Origin: Halomonas alimentaria
GTDB lineage: Bacteria > Pseudomonadota > Gammaproteobacteria > Pseudomonadales > Halomonadaceae
Length of the DNA stretch: 64,000 nucleotides
Assembly (NCBI RefSeq): GCF_009902005.1
Contig: NZ_WUTT01000001.1
Span: 3,132,829 to 3,196,828, forward strand
Direction: 5' to 3'
The notes below the pieces were generated by a model. The model did no database searches. It had not been told where the DNA came from and was given only the letters and a program-made list of their open reading frames with translations. How positions within the stretch are numbered: the first letter of the stretch is position 1; each line of letters opens with the position of its first letter. Below, in pieces: positions 17,591 through 26,366 of the stretch. Position numbers and translations under genes: made by a program.

Positions 17591-19141
17591 ATGAATCAGC
17601 CGATCATCGCCGACAACAAGCCGCAGAAGGTCATGCTGGAGAAGGGCAAGGAGTACGCCTTCTGTCGCTGTGGCCGCTCCGGCGACCAGCCCTTCTGTGA
17701 TGGCTCCCACCAGGGCACCGGCTTCACTCCGCTGATGTTTACCGCCGAGAAGAACGGTGAGGCGTTCCTGTGCCAGTGCAAGCAGACCGGTGACGCCCCC
17801 TACTGCGATGGTACCCACAAGAACTTCGATGCCGACCAGGTGGGCCAGGAGGCGCCGCAGGCCGAGGAGGAGGGTGGCGATCGGATGCCCGAGGCGAAGG
17901 CCTCCGCGGAGGAGCCCTCGGTGGAGTTCATCCATCGCCTGGCCCGGGAGGGGCTGGAGGGCGTGGGGCGCCACGGCCCCATCGACGCCATGGGTGTGCC
18001 GCGCCACAGCTTGCCGAGCTGGGACGACCTGCAGCTGATGGTGGCCCAGCTGGCGACACAGCCGCTGCTGGATGATGCCGAGGTGGCCACCCGGCTGGTG
18101 GTGGGCCCCGAGGCGAAAAAGCCGCTGACCCTCGAGATGCCGCTGCTGGTCTCCGACATGAGCTTCGGGGCGCTCTCCGAGGAGGCCAAGATCGCCCTGG
18201 CCCGGGGTGCCGAGCGTGCCGGTACCGGTATCTGCTCCGGTGAGGGCGGCATGCTGCCCGAAGAGCAGGCCGAGAACTCCCGCTATTTCTACGAACTGGC
18301 CAGCGCCCGGTTCGGCTTCGAGGAGAGCCTGCTCGAGAAGGTGCAGGCGTTCCACTTCAAGGGCGGCCAGGCGGCCAAGACCGGCGCCGGCGGCCACCTG
18401 CCGGGCAGCAAGGTGAGCGCCAGGATCGCCGAGGTGCGCGGCCTGGCCGAGGGTGAGCCCGCGGAGTCGCCGGCCACCTTCGAGGACCTGCACTCGGTGG
18501 ATGGCTTCCGGCGCTTCGCGGACCGCGTGAGGGAGGTGACCGGCGGCATCCCCATCGGCTTCAAGCTCAGCGCCAACCATATCGAGCGCGATATCCAGTT
18601 CGCCCTGGATGCCGGCGCCGATTACCTGATCCTCGATGGCCGTGGCGGCGGCACCGGGGCGGCGCCGCTGATGTTTCGCGACCATATCAGCGTGCCCACC
18701 ATCCCGGCCCTGGCCCGTGCCCGTCGCTACCTGGACGACGAGGGGGCGAGCGGGCGGGTGACCCTGATCGTCACCGGCGGCCTGCGCCTGCCCATCGACT
18801 TCGTCAAGGCCCTGGCGCTGGGCGCGGACGGGGTGGCCATCGCCAACAGTGCCATGCAGTCCATCGGCTGCGTGGCGGCGCGTATCTGCCACACCAACAA
18901 CTGTCCGGCGGGGATCGCTACCCAGCGTGGCGACCTGCGCCAGCGCCTCGACGTCGAGAAATCCGCCGCCCAGCTCGAGCGCTTCCTGCGCGCCTCCGCG
19001 GGGCTGATGCAGGTGATGGCGAGGGCCTGTGGCCACGACAGCCTGGCGGGCCTCAACCCCAACGACCTGGCGACCTGGAAGCGTGAGATGGCCCTGCTCA
19101 GCGGCGTTCGTTACGCCGGCGTGATGGAGCCGGGGCTGTGA
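17591..19141 (+). CDS. Tandem CDGSH iron-sulfur domain fused to glutamate synthase FMN domain
   Basis: The 516-residue protein carries two CDGSH motifs, C25-x-C27...C36-D-G-S-H40 and C61-x-C63...C72-D-G-T-H76, each expected to hold a 2Fe-2S cluster. Residues about 110-515 are the glutamate-synthase central (FMN-binding) domain: SDMSFGALS, KGGQAAKTGAGGHLPG, GFKLSANHIE, ILDGRGGGTGAAP, VTGGLRLP and CHTNNCPAGIATQ, the 3Fe-4S loop of GltB. There is no amidotransferase domain, so it is not a full glutamate synthase; reaction unknown. AAGGAGG precedes the ATG at 17591. The GNAT gene overlaps its stop. Confidence 0.9.
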   Translation: MNQPIIADNKPQKVMLEKGKEYAFCRCGRSGDQPFCDGSHQGTGFTPLMFTAEKNGEAFLCQCKQTGDAPYCDGTHKNFDADQVGQEAPQAEEEGGDRMPEAKASAEEPSVEFIHRLAREGLEGVGRHGPIDAMGVPRHSLPSWDDLQLMVAQLATQPLLDDAEVATRLVVGPEAKKPLTLEMPLLVSDMSFGALSEEAKIALARGAERAGTGICSGEGGMLPEEQAENSRYFYELASARFGFEESLLEKVQAFHFKGGQAAKTGAGGHLPGSKVSARIAEVRGLAEGEPAESPATFEDLHSVDGFRRFADRVREVTGGIPIGFKLSANHIERDIQFALDAGADYLILDGRGGGTGAAPLMFRDHISVPTIPALARARRYLDDEGASGRVTLIVTGGLRLPIDFVKALALGADGVAIANSAMQSIGCVAARICHTNNCPAGIATQRGDLRQRLDVEKSAAQLERFLRASAGLMQVMARACGHDSLAGLNPNDLATWKREMALLSGVRYAGVMEPGL

Positions 19142-19671
19142 AGGCGCCGGCGGCGGATGCCGCAGTGGGGGCGCCCGGCGAGGACGCCGTCGAGAGTCGC
19201 ATCCGGATCGCGCGCCTGGAGCCGGATTCGCCCCACCTGATGACCCTGGCGCGCTGGGAGCTGGCCCAATGGGGCCATCTCGACCCTGACAAGCGTCTGG
19301 ACCAGGCGCTGGCCAGCTTCCGGGCCCAGTGCGGGGAGGGCGGGCTGCCCTCGGTGTTCGTCGCCATGGCTGGTGATGCCCCGGTGGGCATGGCCAGCCT
19401 GATCGATGACGACATGCAGGACCGCGCGGAGCTCAATCCCTGGCTGGCCTCGGTCTATGTGCGCCCGGAGTGGCGCGGGCAGGGCATCGCCTCGCGACTG
19501 GTCCGCCGTGTGGAGCAGGAGGCCAGGGAGCATGGCATCGCCACCCTGCACCTCTTCACCCCGGTCCGCCAGGCGCTCTATTGTCGCCTGGGCTGGCAGG
19601 CGTTCGAGGAGTGCGTTTACCGTGGTGAAGCGGTGACGATCATGCGGCGGGAGCTGGGCGAGTCGGCCTGA
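19138..19671 (+). CDS. GNAT-family N-acetyltransferase
   Basis: The 177-residue protein contains the GNAT acetyl-CoA binding motif VRPEWRGQGIASRLVRRVE (about 112-130) and the following helix EAREHGIATLHLFT, with VYRGEAVTIM at the end. The GTG start overlaps the stop of the CDGSH-glutamate synthase gene by 4 nt (GTGA). Acceptor unknown; coupling to the upstream flavoprotein suggests a shared pathway. Confidence 0.85.
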   Translation: MKAPAADAAVGAPGEDAVESRIRIARLEPDSPHLMTLARWELAQWGHLDPDKRLDQALASFRAQCGEGGLPSVFVAMAGDAPVGMASLIDDDMQDRAELNPWLASVYVRPEWRGQGIASRLVRRVEQEAREHGIATLHLFTPVRQALYCRLGWQAFEECVYRGEAVTIMRRELGESA

Positions 19672-19675
19672 AGGT

Positions 19676-20386
19676 TCAGCGCAGGTAGTACTCCACCGTC
19701 GAGACCACGCGCACCGTCTTCACCGGCTGCTGCTCCTCGGGGATGCCCGCCGCCTGGTCGCGGGCGCGGATCTCGAACACCCCCTGGTTGGCTCGGCGCA
19801 GGTCGCCGACGTCGGCGCTGGCGTCCCTCGCGAACTGCTCGGCGGCCTCCCGGGCCGCCGCCGTGGCCTCGGCGATCATCTCCGGCTTGATCTCGTTGAG
19901 GCGGCTGAACAGGTAGAGCGGACCGCTGGGGCCGTAGTCGGAGGAGAGCACCACACCGGCATCGAGCAGCTCGCCCACCGCCTGGGCGGTGTCGCGGATG
20001 CCCTCGATATCGGTGCTGCGCACCGTCAGCGTCTGGTTGATGATGAAGGTCTGCTCCATGTCGCTGCTGCGGTAGGGATTGGCCGAGGTGTCGTTGACAT
20101 TGAGTCGCTGCAGCTCCACCTGGTCGGCGGCAATGCCGTGGCGTTCGAGGAAGTCGAGGATCGCCTCGCGGCTGACGCTGGCCTCGTCACGGGCCTGCTG
20201 CAGGGTCGTGCCGGATGCCACGAAGTGCAGCGGCCACAGTGCGATATCGGCCTCCACCTCGCGCTCGGCCAACCCCTTGACCGTGACGTAGCGGTCGCCG
20301 GTACGCAGGTCGGTCAAGCCATCGGCGATCAGCGATGCCGCAACGACGGCAGCGATGGCGAGGATCAGGCTGGGTATGACCTTCAT
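19676..20386 (-). CDS. SIMPL (DUF541) domain periplasmic protein
   Basis: This 236-residue protein has a signal/anchor segment (PSLILAIAAVVAASLIA) and a SIMPL domain: YVTVKGLAEREVEADIALWPLHF, then QLRLNV-like and AREAAEQFARDASADVGDLRRANQG, with VVSTVEYYLR at the end. Family members (for example YggE, BP26) are periplasmic or outer-membrane proteins linked to oxidative stress; the biochemical role is not settled. Convergent with the GNAT gene. Confidence 0.85.
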   Translation of the reverse strand: MKVIPSLILAIAAVVAASLIADGLTDLRTGDRYVTVKGLAEREVEADIALWPLHFVASGTTLQQARDEASVSREAILDFLERHGIAADQVELQRLNVNDTSANPYRSSDMEQTFIINQTLTVRSTDIEGIRDTAQAVGELLDAGVVLSSDYGPSGPLYLFSRLNEIKPEMIAEATAAAREAAEQFARDASADVGDLRRANQGVFEIRARDQAAGIPEEQQPVKTVRVVSTVEYYLR

Positions 20387-20515
20387 GACGACTCCTTGGC
20401 GGTGGCGCGCCGCAGCACTAAGGGAAGAAACATCGATTCCAACCCTTGGATCATACGCCTTTCCCAGGAAAACTAGACTTCACAAGGCCATACCCTGAAC
20501 CCCGGAGGATCGACC

Positions 20516-20989
20516 ATGCGACTCGAAGGCTCCTGCCACTGCGGTGCCGTGCGCTTCTCGGTGGACTCGCCGCATCCCTATCCCTACCAGCGCTGCTACT
20601 GCTCCATCTGCCGCAAGACCGCGGGAGGCGGCGGCTACGCCATCAACCTTGGTGGGCGCGCCGAGACCCTCGAGGTCCAGGGGGAGGAGAGCAAGGGCAT
20701 CTACCGCGCCGTCATCGATGGCGAGCAGAGCCCCGGCGAGCGCCATTTCTGCCGCCACTGCGCCAGCGCCCTGTGGGTCCATGACCCACGCTGGCCGGAA
20801 CTGGTGCACCCCTTCGCCTCCGCCATCGACAGCGACCTGCCGATCCCGCCCGAGCGGGTTCACCTGCTGCTGGACAGCAAGGCCGGCTGGGTCGAGGTCG
20901 AGGCGCGGGAGAACGACAAGTGCTTCGCCGAATACCCCGAGGAGAGCCTCGCCGAGTGGCACCGGCGGCTGGGGCTCGAGACACCATAA
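20516..20989 (+). CDS. GFA (glutathione-dependent formaldehyde-activating-like) family protein
   Basis: A 157-residue Mss4-like/GFA protein with zinc ligands in GSCHCGAVRF (Cys7/Cys9), CYCSICRKTAG (two Cys) and FCRHCASAL (two Cys). The two-zinc pattern is typical of the family first described as S-hydroxymethylglutathione synthase; most members have no proven substrate. The ATG at 20516 is preceded by GGAGG. It is flanked by a convergent BCCT gene. Confidence 0.87.
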   Translation: MRLEGSCHCGAVRFSVDSPHPYPYQRCYCSICRKTAGGGGYAINLGGRAETLEVQGEESKGIYRAVIDGEQSPGERHFCRHCASALWVHDPRWPELVHPFASAIDSDLPIPPERVHLLLDSKAGWVEVEARENDKCFAEYPEESLAEWHRRLGLETP

Positions 20990-21061
20990 CGAGCAGGCAA
21001 GAGAAAGGCGACACCCGTATGGATGCCGCCTTAGCGAGTGGCGCCGACCGCCGGGGGCGGG

Positions 21062-22651
21062 TCAGTCGGCGCGGGTGGCGGTCGTCGCCGTGGGAGCGAT
21101 GATGCCCTGTTCCCGCGCCATGGCATAGGCGGCCCGGGGGCCGGCCCACAAGGAGGGCAGCAGCACCAGCGAGACGGGAATCGCGGTGATCACGATGAAC
21201 TGCTGCAGCGCACCGATCTGCCCCGCGCCCATGTAGAGCAGGATGCCCGCCATCAGCGCCATGGCGATGCCCCAGAAGGCGCGTACCAGCGGGCTCGGTG
21301 CGTCATGACCGGCGCACACCACGGCGATGGCATAGCTCATGGAGTCGCCGGTGGTGGCCACGAAGATGCTGGTCAGCAGCAGGATGGCCAGGGCCATCAG
21401 GGACCCGCCCGGCAGCGCCTGGGCCACGGTGAGGGTCGCCACGTCGAACTGGAAGTTGTTCAGCGCCTCACTCAGGTCGATCGCCCCGGTCAGCTGGTAG
21501 TGGATGCCCGAGCCGCCCAGCAGGGTGAACCAGATCGCGGTGGCCACCGGCGCCATCACCGCCACGGCGAGGATCATCTCGCGGATGGTGCGGCCCCGCG
21601 AGATGCGTGCCACGAAGATCGCCATCAGCGGCGCGTAACCGATGAACCAGGCGAAGAAGAATACCGTCCACCACTGCATCCACCAGGCCGGGGCGGTCTC
21701 GGCGGTCATGGTGGCCATGGTGAAGAACGACGACAGGTACTCGCCGAAGCCCTGGCTGAAGGCGTTGACCAGGAACAGGGTGGGGCCGGCCACCAGGATC
21801 ACCGCGGCGATGGCCAGCGCCAGGAAGACGTTGAAGCGCGACAGGATCTGGATGCCCTTGTGGATGCCGGTCATCGCCGAGGTGACGTAGACCCCCGCCA
21901 GCAGCACCAGGATGCCGAGCTGGGTGGCGTAGCCCTCGCTGACGCCGAACAGCTCGTGGAGGCCGAAGCTCACCTGGGTGGCGAGGAAACCGATGGGGCC
22001 GACGGTGCCCGCGACCACGGCAATCACGCAGCAGGCATCCACCACGCTGCCCAGCGCCCCCTTCATGACGCGCTCGCCCAGCACCGGGTAGAGCAGGGTG
22101 CGCGGCTGTAGCGGCTGGCCCTTCACGTAGTGGGCGTGGGCCAGCACGATGGCGGATAGCGAGCCCAGCACCGCCCAGGCCAGGAAGCCCCAGTGCATGA
22201 ACGACTGGGCGAGGGCGCCTGCCACCGCCTCGGCGGTGCCCGCCTCGGTGTCGAAGGCCGGCGGGGTCACCACGAAGTGGTAGACCGGCTCGCCCGCGGC
22301 GAAGAAGACGCCGCCCCCGGCCAGCAGGGTGCACATGATCATCGACAGCCACTTGAAGGTGCCGATCTGGGGGCTCTCCAGGTTGCCGACCCGGGCACTG
22401 GCCGCCGGCGAGATGGACACGCCGATGGCGATCAGGAAGGTCAGCAGCAGCAGGAGCTGGAAGTAGGTGCCCAGGGTGGCCGCCGTCCAGGCGAAGCCGG
22501 CGCTGATGCTGTCGGCCACCAGGTCGATGTCGTAGAGCGACAGGCCGACGAAGGCGACGATGAAGCCGACCGTGAGCAGCAGCACGATGGGATCGCCGAG
22601 ACGCGACAGCGCCGAGCCTTTGGAAGACTCAGAAGGGATTTTCGGAGGCAT
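21062..22651 (-). CDS. BCCT-family (betaine/choline/carnitine) transporter
   Basis: The 529-residue protein has about 12 spans and the BCCT motif in TM8 (WWTVFFFAWFIGYAPLMAIF, then VARISRGRTIREM). TM4 contains HWGFLAWAVLG instead of the HWGxHxWA with aromatic-box residues of BetP, so the substrate may not be glycine betaine. BCCT carriers take up quaternary ammonium, sulfonium or related solutes with Na+ or H+. The ATG at 22651 has only a weak ribosome site. A promoter-like region with a palindrome lies about 70-90 bp upstream. Confidence 0.9.
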   Translation of the reverse strand: MPPKIPSESSKGSALSRLGDPIVLLLTVGFIVAFVGLSLYDIDLVADSISAGFAWTAATLGTYFQLLLLLTFLIAIGVSISPAASARVGNLESPQIGTFKWLSMIMCTLLAGGGVFFAAGEPVYHFVVTPPAFDTEAGTAEAVAGALAQSFMHWGFLAWAVLGSLSAIVLAHAHYVKGQPLQPRTLLYPVLGERVMKGALGSVVDACCVIAVVAGTVGPIGFLATQVSFGLHELFGVSEGYATQLGILVLLAGVYVTSAMTGIHKGIQILSRFNVFLALAIAAVILVAGPTLFLVNAFSQGFGEYLSSFFTMATMTAETAPAWWMQWWTVFFFAWFIGYAPLMAIFVARISRGRTIREMILAVAVMAPVATAIWFTLLGGSGIHYQLTGAIDLSEALNNFQFDVATLTVAQALPGGSLMALAILLLTSIFVATTGDSMSYAIAVVCAGHDAPSPLVRAFWGIAMALMAGILLYMGAGQIGALQQFIVITAIPVSLVLLPSLWAGPRAAYAMAREQGIIAPTATTATRAD

Positions 22652-22714
22652 GGGGGTGCTCTAGTTGCGTGACTGTGGGCGCCGATGAGCCATGGCGCTG
22701 GCTAGAGCGATCGC

Positions 22715-22743
22715 ATTCTAACAGCATTAGACTTAGGTCTAAA
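22715..22743 (-). promoter_or_regulatory. Candidate promoter with palindromic operator for the BCCT gene
   Basis: On the minus strand TTTAGA (22738-22743), a 17-bp spacer and TAGAAT (22715-22720) resemble a sigma-70 promoter. The palindrome TTAGAC-N4-GTCTAA at 22727-22742 overlaps the -35 box and spacer, where a repressor or MerR-type activator would bind. No regulator gene is adjacent. Confidence 0.4.
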
Positions 22744-22776
22744 CCTCTTGCGGGTGCATCGAGGTCGAAGGGGCTA

Positions 22777-22890
22777 TCAGTGGGGTAGCACCAGCATCTG
22801 GAACGCCATCATGGCGGCGAAGTCCAGGGTGACGACGGTGGCCGCCGAGGCCCTCCGGCACATTGTGGAAGGCGATGGCGGTCGTAAGGC
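22777..22890 (-). pseudogene. Decayed fragment of a metal transporter-like (ZIP-like) gene
   Basis: Minus-strand reading gives CLTTAIAFHNVPEGL, which resembles the HNxPEG metal motif of ZIP permeases. One extra base after that shifts the frame; the next frame continues AATVVTLDFAAMMAFQMLVLPH to a TGA at 22777. No start is visible. It appears to be a frameshifted C-terminal piece left between the BCCT and CIA30 genes. The second half is not clearly ZIP. Confidence 0.4.
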
Positions 22891-22904
22891 AGGATCGATG
22901 CCGG

Positions 22905-23399
22905 TCACAACTCAGCCAGCCACACCACCTCCAGCCGAAACGGCCCTGTCTGGCGGTCGACGATCATCAGCCCCACCTGGCGGATCCGCGAGGCATCCAG
23001 CGCCGGCACCTCCGGGAGTCGTCGCCCCCGGAACATCGCCTCGAAGGCGTGCCAGGGCAGCTCGACGCGCTGCCACTCGTCCCCCTTGGGCCGGAAGATC
23101 GCCCGGTAGGCCGCGCCCCGCGGCAGCTGGTCGGTGTAGAGGCGCAGCTGATATTCCCTGCCGTCGCCGCGCACGCGCAGCACGACGCCGGAGGCCTGGC
23201 CCAGGTCCATGGCCTCGGGGTCGCGGCGCACCGAGGCGAAGCCGCCATTGTTCTCGAGCGACGTCTCGCCAGCGAACACCCCGACGCCATCTTCCCCGTG
23301 CAGTCCGCCGCGGGAGACGCCACCCATCACGGCATCGTTGATGGCGCGCCAGCGGCTTGCCTCGCAGGCGTCCTGGAAGTCGACCAGGCGTGCTGTCAT
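22905..23399 (-). CDS. CIA30 (NDUFAF1-like) domain protein
   Basis: This 164-residue protein has the CIA30 domain from end to end: WRAINDAVMGGVSRGG, GVFAGETSLENNGGFASVR, GVVLRVRGDGREYQLRLY and WQRVELPWHAFEAMFRGR, with IRQVGLMIVDRQ near the end. The NDxVMGGxS motif is diagnostic. In mitochondria NDUFAF1 helps assemble complex I; bacterial members are short, single-domain and of unknown role, with a galactose-binding-like jelly roll. GGAGG lies 5 nt before the ATG at 23399. Divergent from osmC-ycaO. Confidence 0.88.
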   Translation of the reverse strand: MTARLVDFQDACEASRWRAINDAVMGGVSRGGLHGEDGVGVFAGETSLENNGGFASVRRDPEAMDLGQASGVVLRVRGDGREYQLRLYTDQLPRGAAYRAIFRPKGDEWQRVELPWHAFEAMFRGRRLPEVPALDASRIRQVGLMIVDRQTGPFRLEVVWLAEL

Positions 23400-23573
23400 T
23401 GGGGCCTCCGGGGTCTGCTGTGCCAGGATTCCAGCATGCCTGCCTGGGCCCGCGATGTCTCCTCGGGGGCTGCGCGGTACCAATCCGCCACTTCACCATG
23501 ACGCCCGGCGGGAAAAACTGGATAATGGCGGGTTTTCTGCCCCCGCGGCCCACGCCAACTCCCCCGGTGCCCC

Positions 23574-25814
23574 ATGGAAATCAAGGTCAACTATCTCGAC
23601 AACCTCCGCCTGGAGGCCAAGTTCGACGACTTCACGGTCATCTCCGACCAGCCCATCCGCTACAAGGGTGACGGCTCGGCGCCGGGGCCCTTCGACTACT
23701 TCCTGGCCTCCTCGGCGATGTGCGCGGCCTACTTCGTCAAGGTCTACTGCAACGCCCGGGATATCCCCACCGAGAACATCCGGCTGTCGCAGAACAACAT
23801 CGTCGACCCGGAGAACCGTTACAAGCAGATCTTCAAGATCCAGGTGGAGCTGCCGGAGGATATCTCCGACAAGGACCGCCAGGGCATCCTGCGCTCCATC
23901 GACCGCTGCACGGTGAAGCGGGTGGTGCAGGAAGGCCCCGAGTTCGACGTCGAGGTGGTCGAGAATATCGACGAGGACGCCCAGGCCATGCTGACGGGTG
24001 TGCCCAAGGGCGCCGAGCGCGGCGAGGGCACCTGGATCGAGGGCAAGGATCTGCCGCTGGAGCAGACCATCGCCAACATGACCGGGATCCTGGCCGAGCT
24101 CGGCATGAAGATCGAGATCGCCTCCTGGCGCAATATCGTGCCCCACGTCTGGTCGCTGCATATCCGCGATGCCGCCTCACCGATGTGCTTCACCAACGGC
24201 AAGGGCGCCACCAAGGAGAGCGCGCTCTGTTCGGCGCTGGGCGAGTTCATCGAGCGCACCAACTTCAACTTCTTCTACAACGACCAGTTCTTCGGCGAGG
24301 AGATCGCCAACGCCGAGTTCGTCCACTACCCCAACGAGAAGTGGTTCCTGCCGGGACCCGATGATGCCCTACCCGAGGGGATCCTCGACGATACCACCCG
24401 CGAGATCTACGACCCGGAAGGGGAACTCTGCGCCTCCCACCTGATCGACACCAACTCCGGCCGGGCCGACCGCGGCATCGTCTCGCTGCCCTTCATGCGC
24501 CACTCCGACGGCGAGACGGTCTACTTCCCCTCGAACCTGATCGAGAACCTCTACCTGAGCAACGGCATGAGCGCGGGGAACACCCTGGCCGAGGCCCAGG
24601 TGCAGTGCCTTTCGGAGATCTTCGAGCGGGCGGTGAAGAAGCAGATCATCGAACAGGAGCTGGCACTGCCCGACGTGCCGGCCGAGGTGCTTAAGCGCTA
24701 CCCCGAGATCGTCGAGGGCATCGAGGCACTGGAGGCGCAGGGCTACCCGGTGCTGGTCAAGGATGCCTCGCTGGGCGGTCAGTTCCCGGTGATGTGCGTC
24801 ACCCTGATGAACCCGAAGACCGGCGGCGTGTTCGCCTCCTTCGGCGCCCATCCGAGCTTCCACGTGGCCCTGGAGCGCACCTTCACCGAGCTGCTCCAGG
24901 GGCGCAGCCTGGAGGGCTTCAATGACTTCCCGGCGCCCACCTTCAACTCCATGGCGGTCACCGAGCCCAACAACTACGTGGAGCACTTCATCGACTCCTC
25001 CGGGGTGATCTCCTGGCGCTTCTTCAGCAGCCGTTCGGACCTCGAGTTCTGCGACTGGGACTTCTCGGGCAGCGGCGCCTGCAGCAACGAACAGGAGGCC
25101 GCCACCCTGTTCGGCATCCTCGAGGAGCTGGGGCTCGAGGCCTACGTGGCCGTGCGCGACGAGCTCGGTGCACCGGTGTGCCGCATCCTGGTGCCGGGCC
25201 TCTCCGAGGTCTACCCGGTGGAGGACCTGGTGTGGGACAACACCAACATGGCGCTGGACTACCGCGAGGATATCCTCAACCTGCACCGCCTGGATGACGC
25301 GGCCCTGGCCGCGCTGCTCGAGCGCCTGGAGGAGAGCCAGCTTGACGAACACATGACGATCATTTCGCTGATCGGCATCGAGTTCGACGAGAACACCATC
25401 TGGGGCCAGCTCACCATTCTCGAGCTCAAGCTGCTGATCCATCTGGCGTTGGGGCAGCACGAGGAGGCGCTGGAGCGGGTCGAGATGTTCCTGCAGTACA
25501 ACGACAACAGCGTGGAGCGCAATCTCTTCTACCAGGCGGTGCAGGCGGTGCTGGAGGTCGTGCTGGATGATGAGCTCGAGGTGGAGGACTTCCGCTACAA
25601 CCTGGGGCGGATGTTCGGCGAGGAGACCATCGAGGCGGTGATCGGCTCGGTGAACGGCAGCGTGCGTTTCCATGGCCTCACCCCGACCAGCATGGCGCTG
25701 GAGGGGCTGGAGAAGCATCAACGCCTGATCGAGAGCTACAAGAAGCTGCACGCTGCCCGTGCCGTCCGGGCCGGCATGCGTATGCAGGACGTCTACGCCC
25801 CCGCGGACGCCTGA
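23574..25814 (+). CDS. ycaO: OsmC-domain/YcaO-domain fusion protein
   Basis: The 746-residue protein fuses an OsmC-like domain (about 1-140; GDGSAPGPFDYFLASSAMCAAYF) to a full-length YcaO protein (about 160-740). The YcaO part follows E. coli YcaO closely: VPHVWSLHIRD, CFTNGKGATKESAL, GEFIERTNFNFFYND, FVHYPNEKWF, LSNGMSAGNT and SLGGQFPVMCV. YcaO of E. coli (586 aa) promotes beta-methylthiolation of ribosomal protein S12 by RimO; other YcaO proteins are ATP-dependent cyclodehydratases. The OsmC peroxidase-like Cys is Cys47-region (SSAMCAAYF); a second one is not obvious. No precursor peptide or cyclase gene is adjacent, so a housekeeping role fits best. Confidence 0.92.
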   Translation: MEIKVNYLDNLRLEAKFDDFTVISDQPIRYKGDGSAPGPFDYFLASSAMCAAYFVKVYCNARDIPTENIRLSQNNIVDPENRYKQIFKIQVELPEDISDKDRQGILRSIDRCTVKRVVQEGPEFDVEVVENIDEDAQAMLTGVPKGAERGEGTWIEGKDLPLEQTIANMTGILAELGMKIEIASWRNIVPHVWSLHIRDAASPMCFTNGKGATKESALCSALGEFIERTNFNFFYNDQFFGEEIANAEFVHYPNEKWFLPGPDDALPEGILDDTTREIYDPEGELCASHLIDTNSGRADRGIVSLPFMRHSDGETVYFPSNLIENLYLSNGMSAGNTLAEAQVQCLSEIFERAVKKQIIEQELALPDVPAEVLKRYPEIVEGIEALEAQGYPVLVKDASLGGQFPVMCVTLMNPKTGGVFASFGAHPSFHVALERTFTELLQGRSLEGFNDFPAPTFNSMAVTEPNNYVEHFIDSSGVISWRFFSSRSDLEFCDWDFSGSGACSNEQEAATLFGILEELGLEAYVAVRDELGAPVCRILVPGLSEVYPVEDLVWDNTNMALDYREDILNLHRLDDAALAALLERLEESQLDEHMTIISLIGIEFDENTIWGQLTILELKLLIHLALGQHEEALERVEMFLQYNDNSVERNLFYQAVQAVLEVVLDDELEVEDFRYNLGRMFGEETIEAVIGSVNGSVRFHGLTPTSMALEGLEKHQRLIESYKKLHAARAVRAGMRMQDVYAPADA

Positions 25815-25874
25815 GCGTCGCGGGGCCTTCGTCGAAGATGCGCCGCCGCACAACAGCGCGTGCGGTCGGTTCGG

Positions 25875-26366
25875 CTAGGGTTCCCGGCTCGGTGGCTCCT
25901 GGGGCGGTGGCTCCCCCGTGTCGGCCTGGGCATCGGCCTTCTCCAGCGCCGGCAGTACCAGGACCCGGCACGGTGCGTTCACCGCCACGTACTCCACGGT
26001 GGCGCGGCGCAGTGGCCAGCGGCCGCTGCCGCCGCGGGAGACGAGAATCAGCAGATCGGTGCCGAGCTGACCCGCCAGGCCTACCAGCTTTTCGCCGGCG
26101 TTGCCGGCCACCACGTGCAGGCTGGCGTCGCGATCCAACGGTAGATACTTGCGCACCAGCAGGTCCAGCGTCTTGCGCACCTCGGCTTCCTTCTGCTCCG
26201 GCGCCTCGCCCGTCACATGGGGAAAGAAACCGCCGCCGCCGGGATGATAGGCGCTGGCCAGATGCAGCTCGCCATCCTCTGCCAGCAGCTCCACGGCAGC
26301 CTCGATCGCGCACTTGCCTTCGCCATCGTCCTCCGGATCAATGGCGAGCAGTAGCTTCTGATACAT
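25875..26366 (-). CDS. Universal stress protein (UspA family)
   Basis: The 163-residue protein begins YQKLLLAIDPEDD and has the UspA ATP loop as LILVSRGGSGRWPLRRATVEYV, close to G2xG9xG(S/T) but with Ala-Thr in the last position. A proline-rich tail (GEPPPQEPPSREP) follows. Its start lies within the end of the BCCT gene (29-nt overlap), so both are co-translated. In Halomonas elongata the UspA protein TeaD is encoded with, and regulates, the ectoine carrier TeaABC; a like role for this BCCT is inferred from arrangement only. Confidence 0.85.
   Translation of the reverse strand: MYQKLLLAIDPEDDGEGKCAIEAAVELLAEDGELHLASAYHPGGGGFFPHVTGEAPEQKEAEVRKTLDLLVRKYLPLDRDASLHVVAGNAGEKLVGLAGQLGTDLLILVSRGGSGRWPLRRATVEYVAVNAPCRVLVLPALEKADAQADTGEPPPQEPPSREP

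Noticed and set aside
23574..25814. YcaO as part of a thiazole/oxazole-modified peptide (TOMM) biosynthetic cluster
   Set aside because: No precursor peptide, cyclodehydratase partner or dehydrogenase gene adjacent; the protein matches E. coli YcaO.
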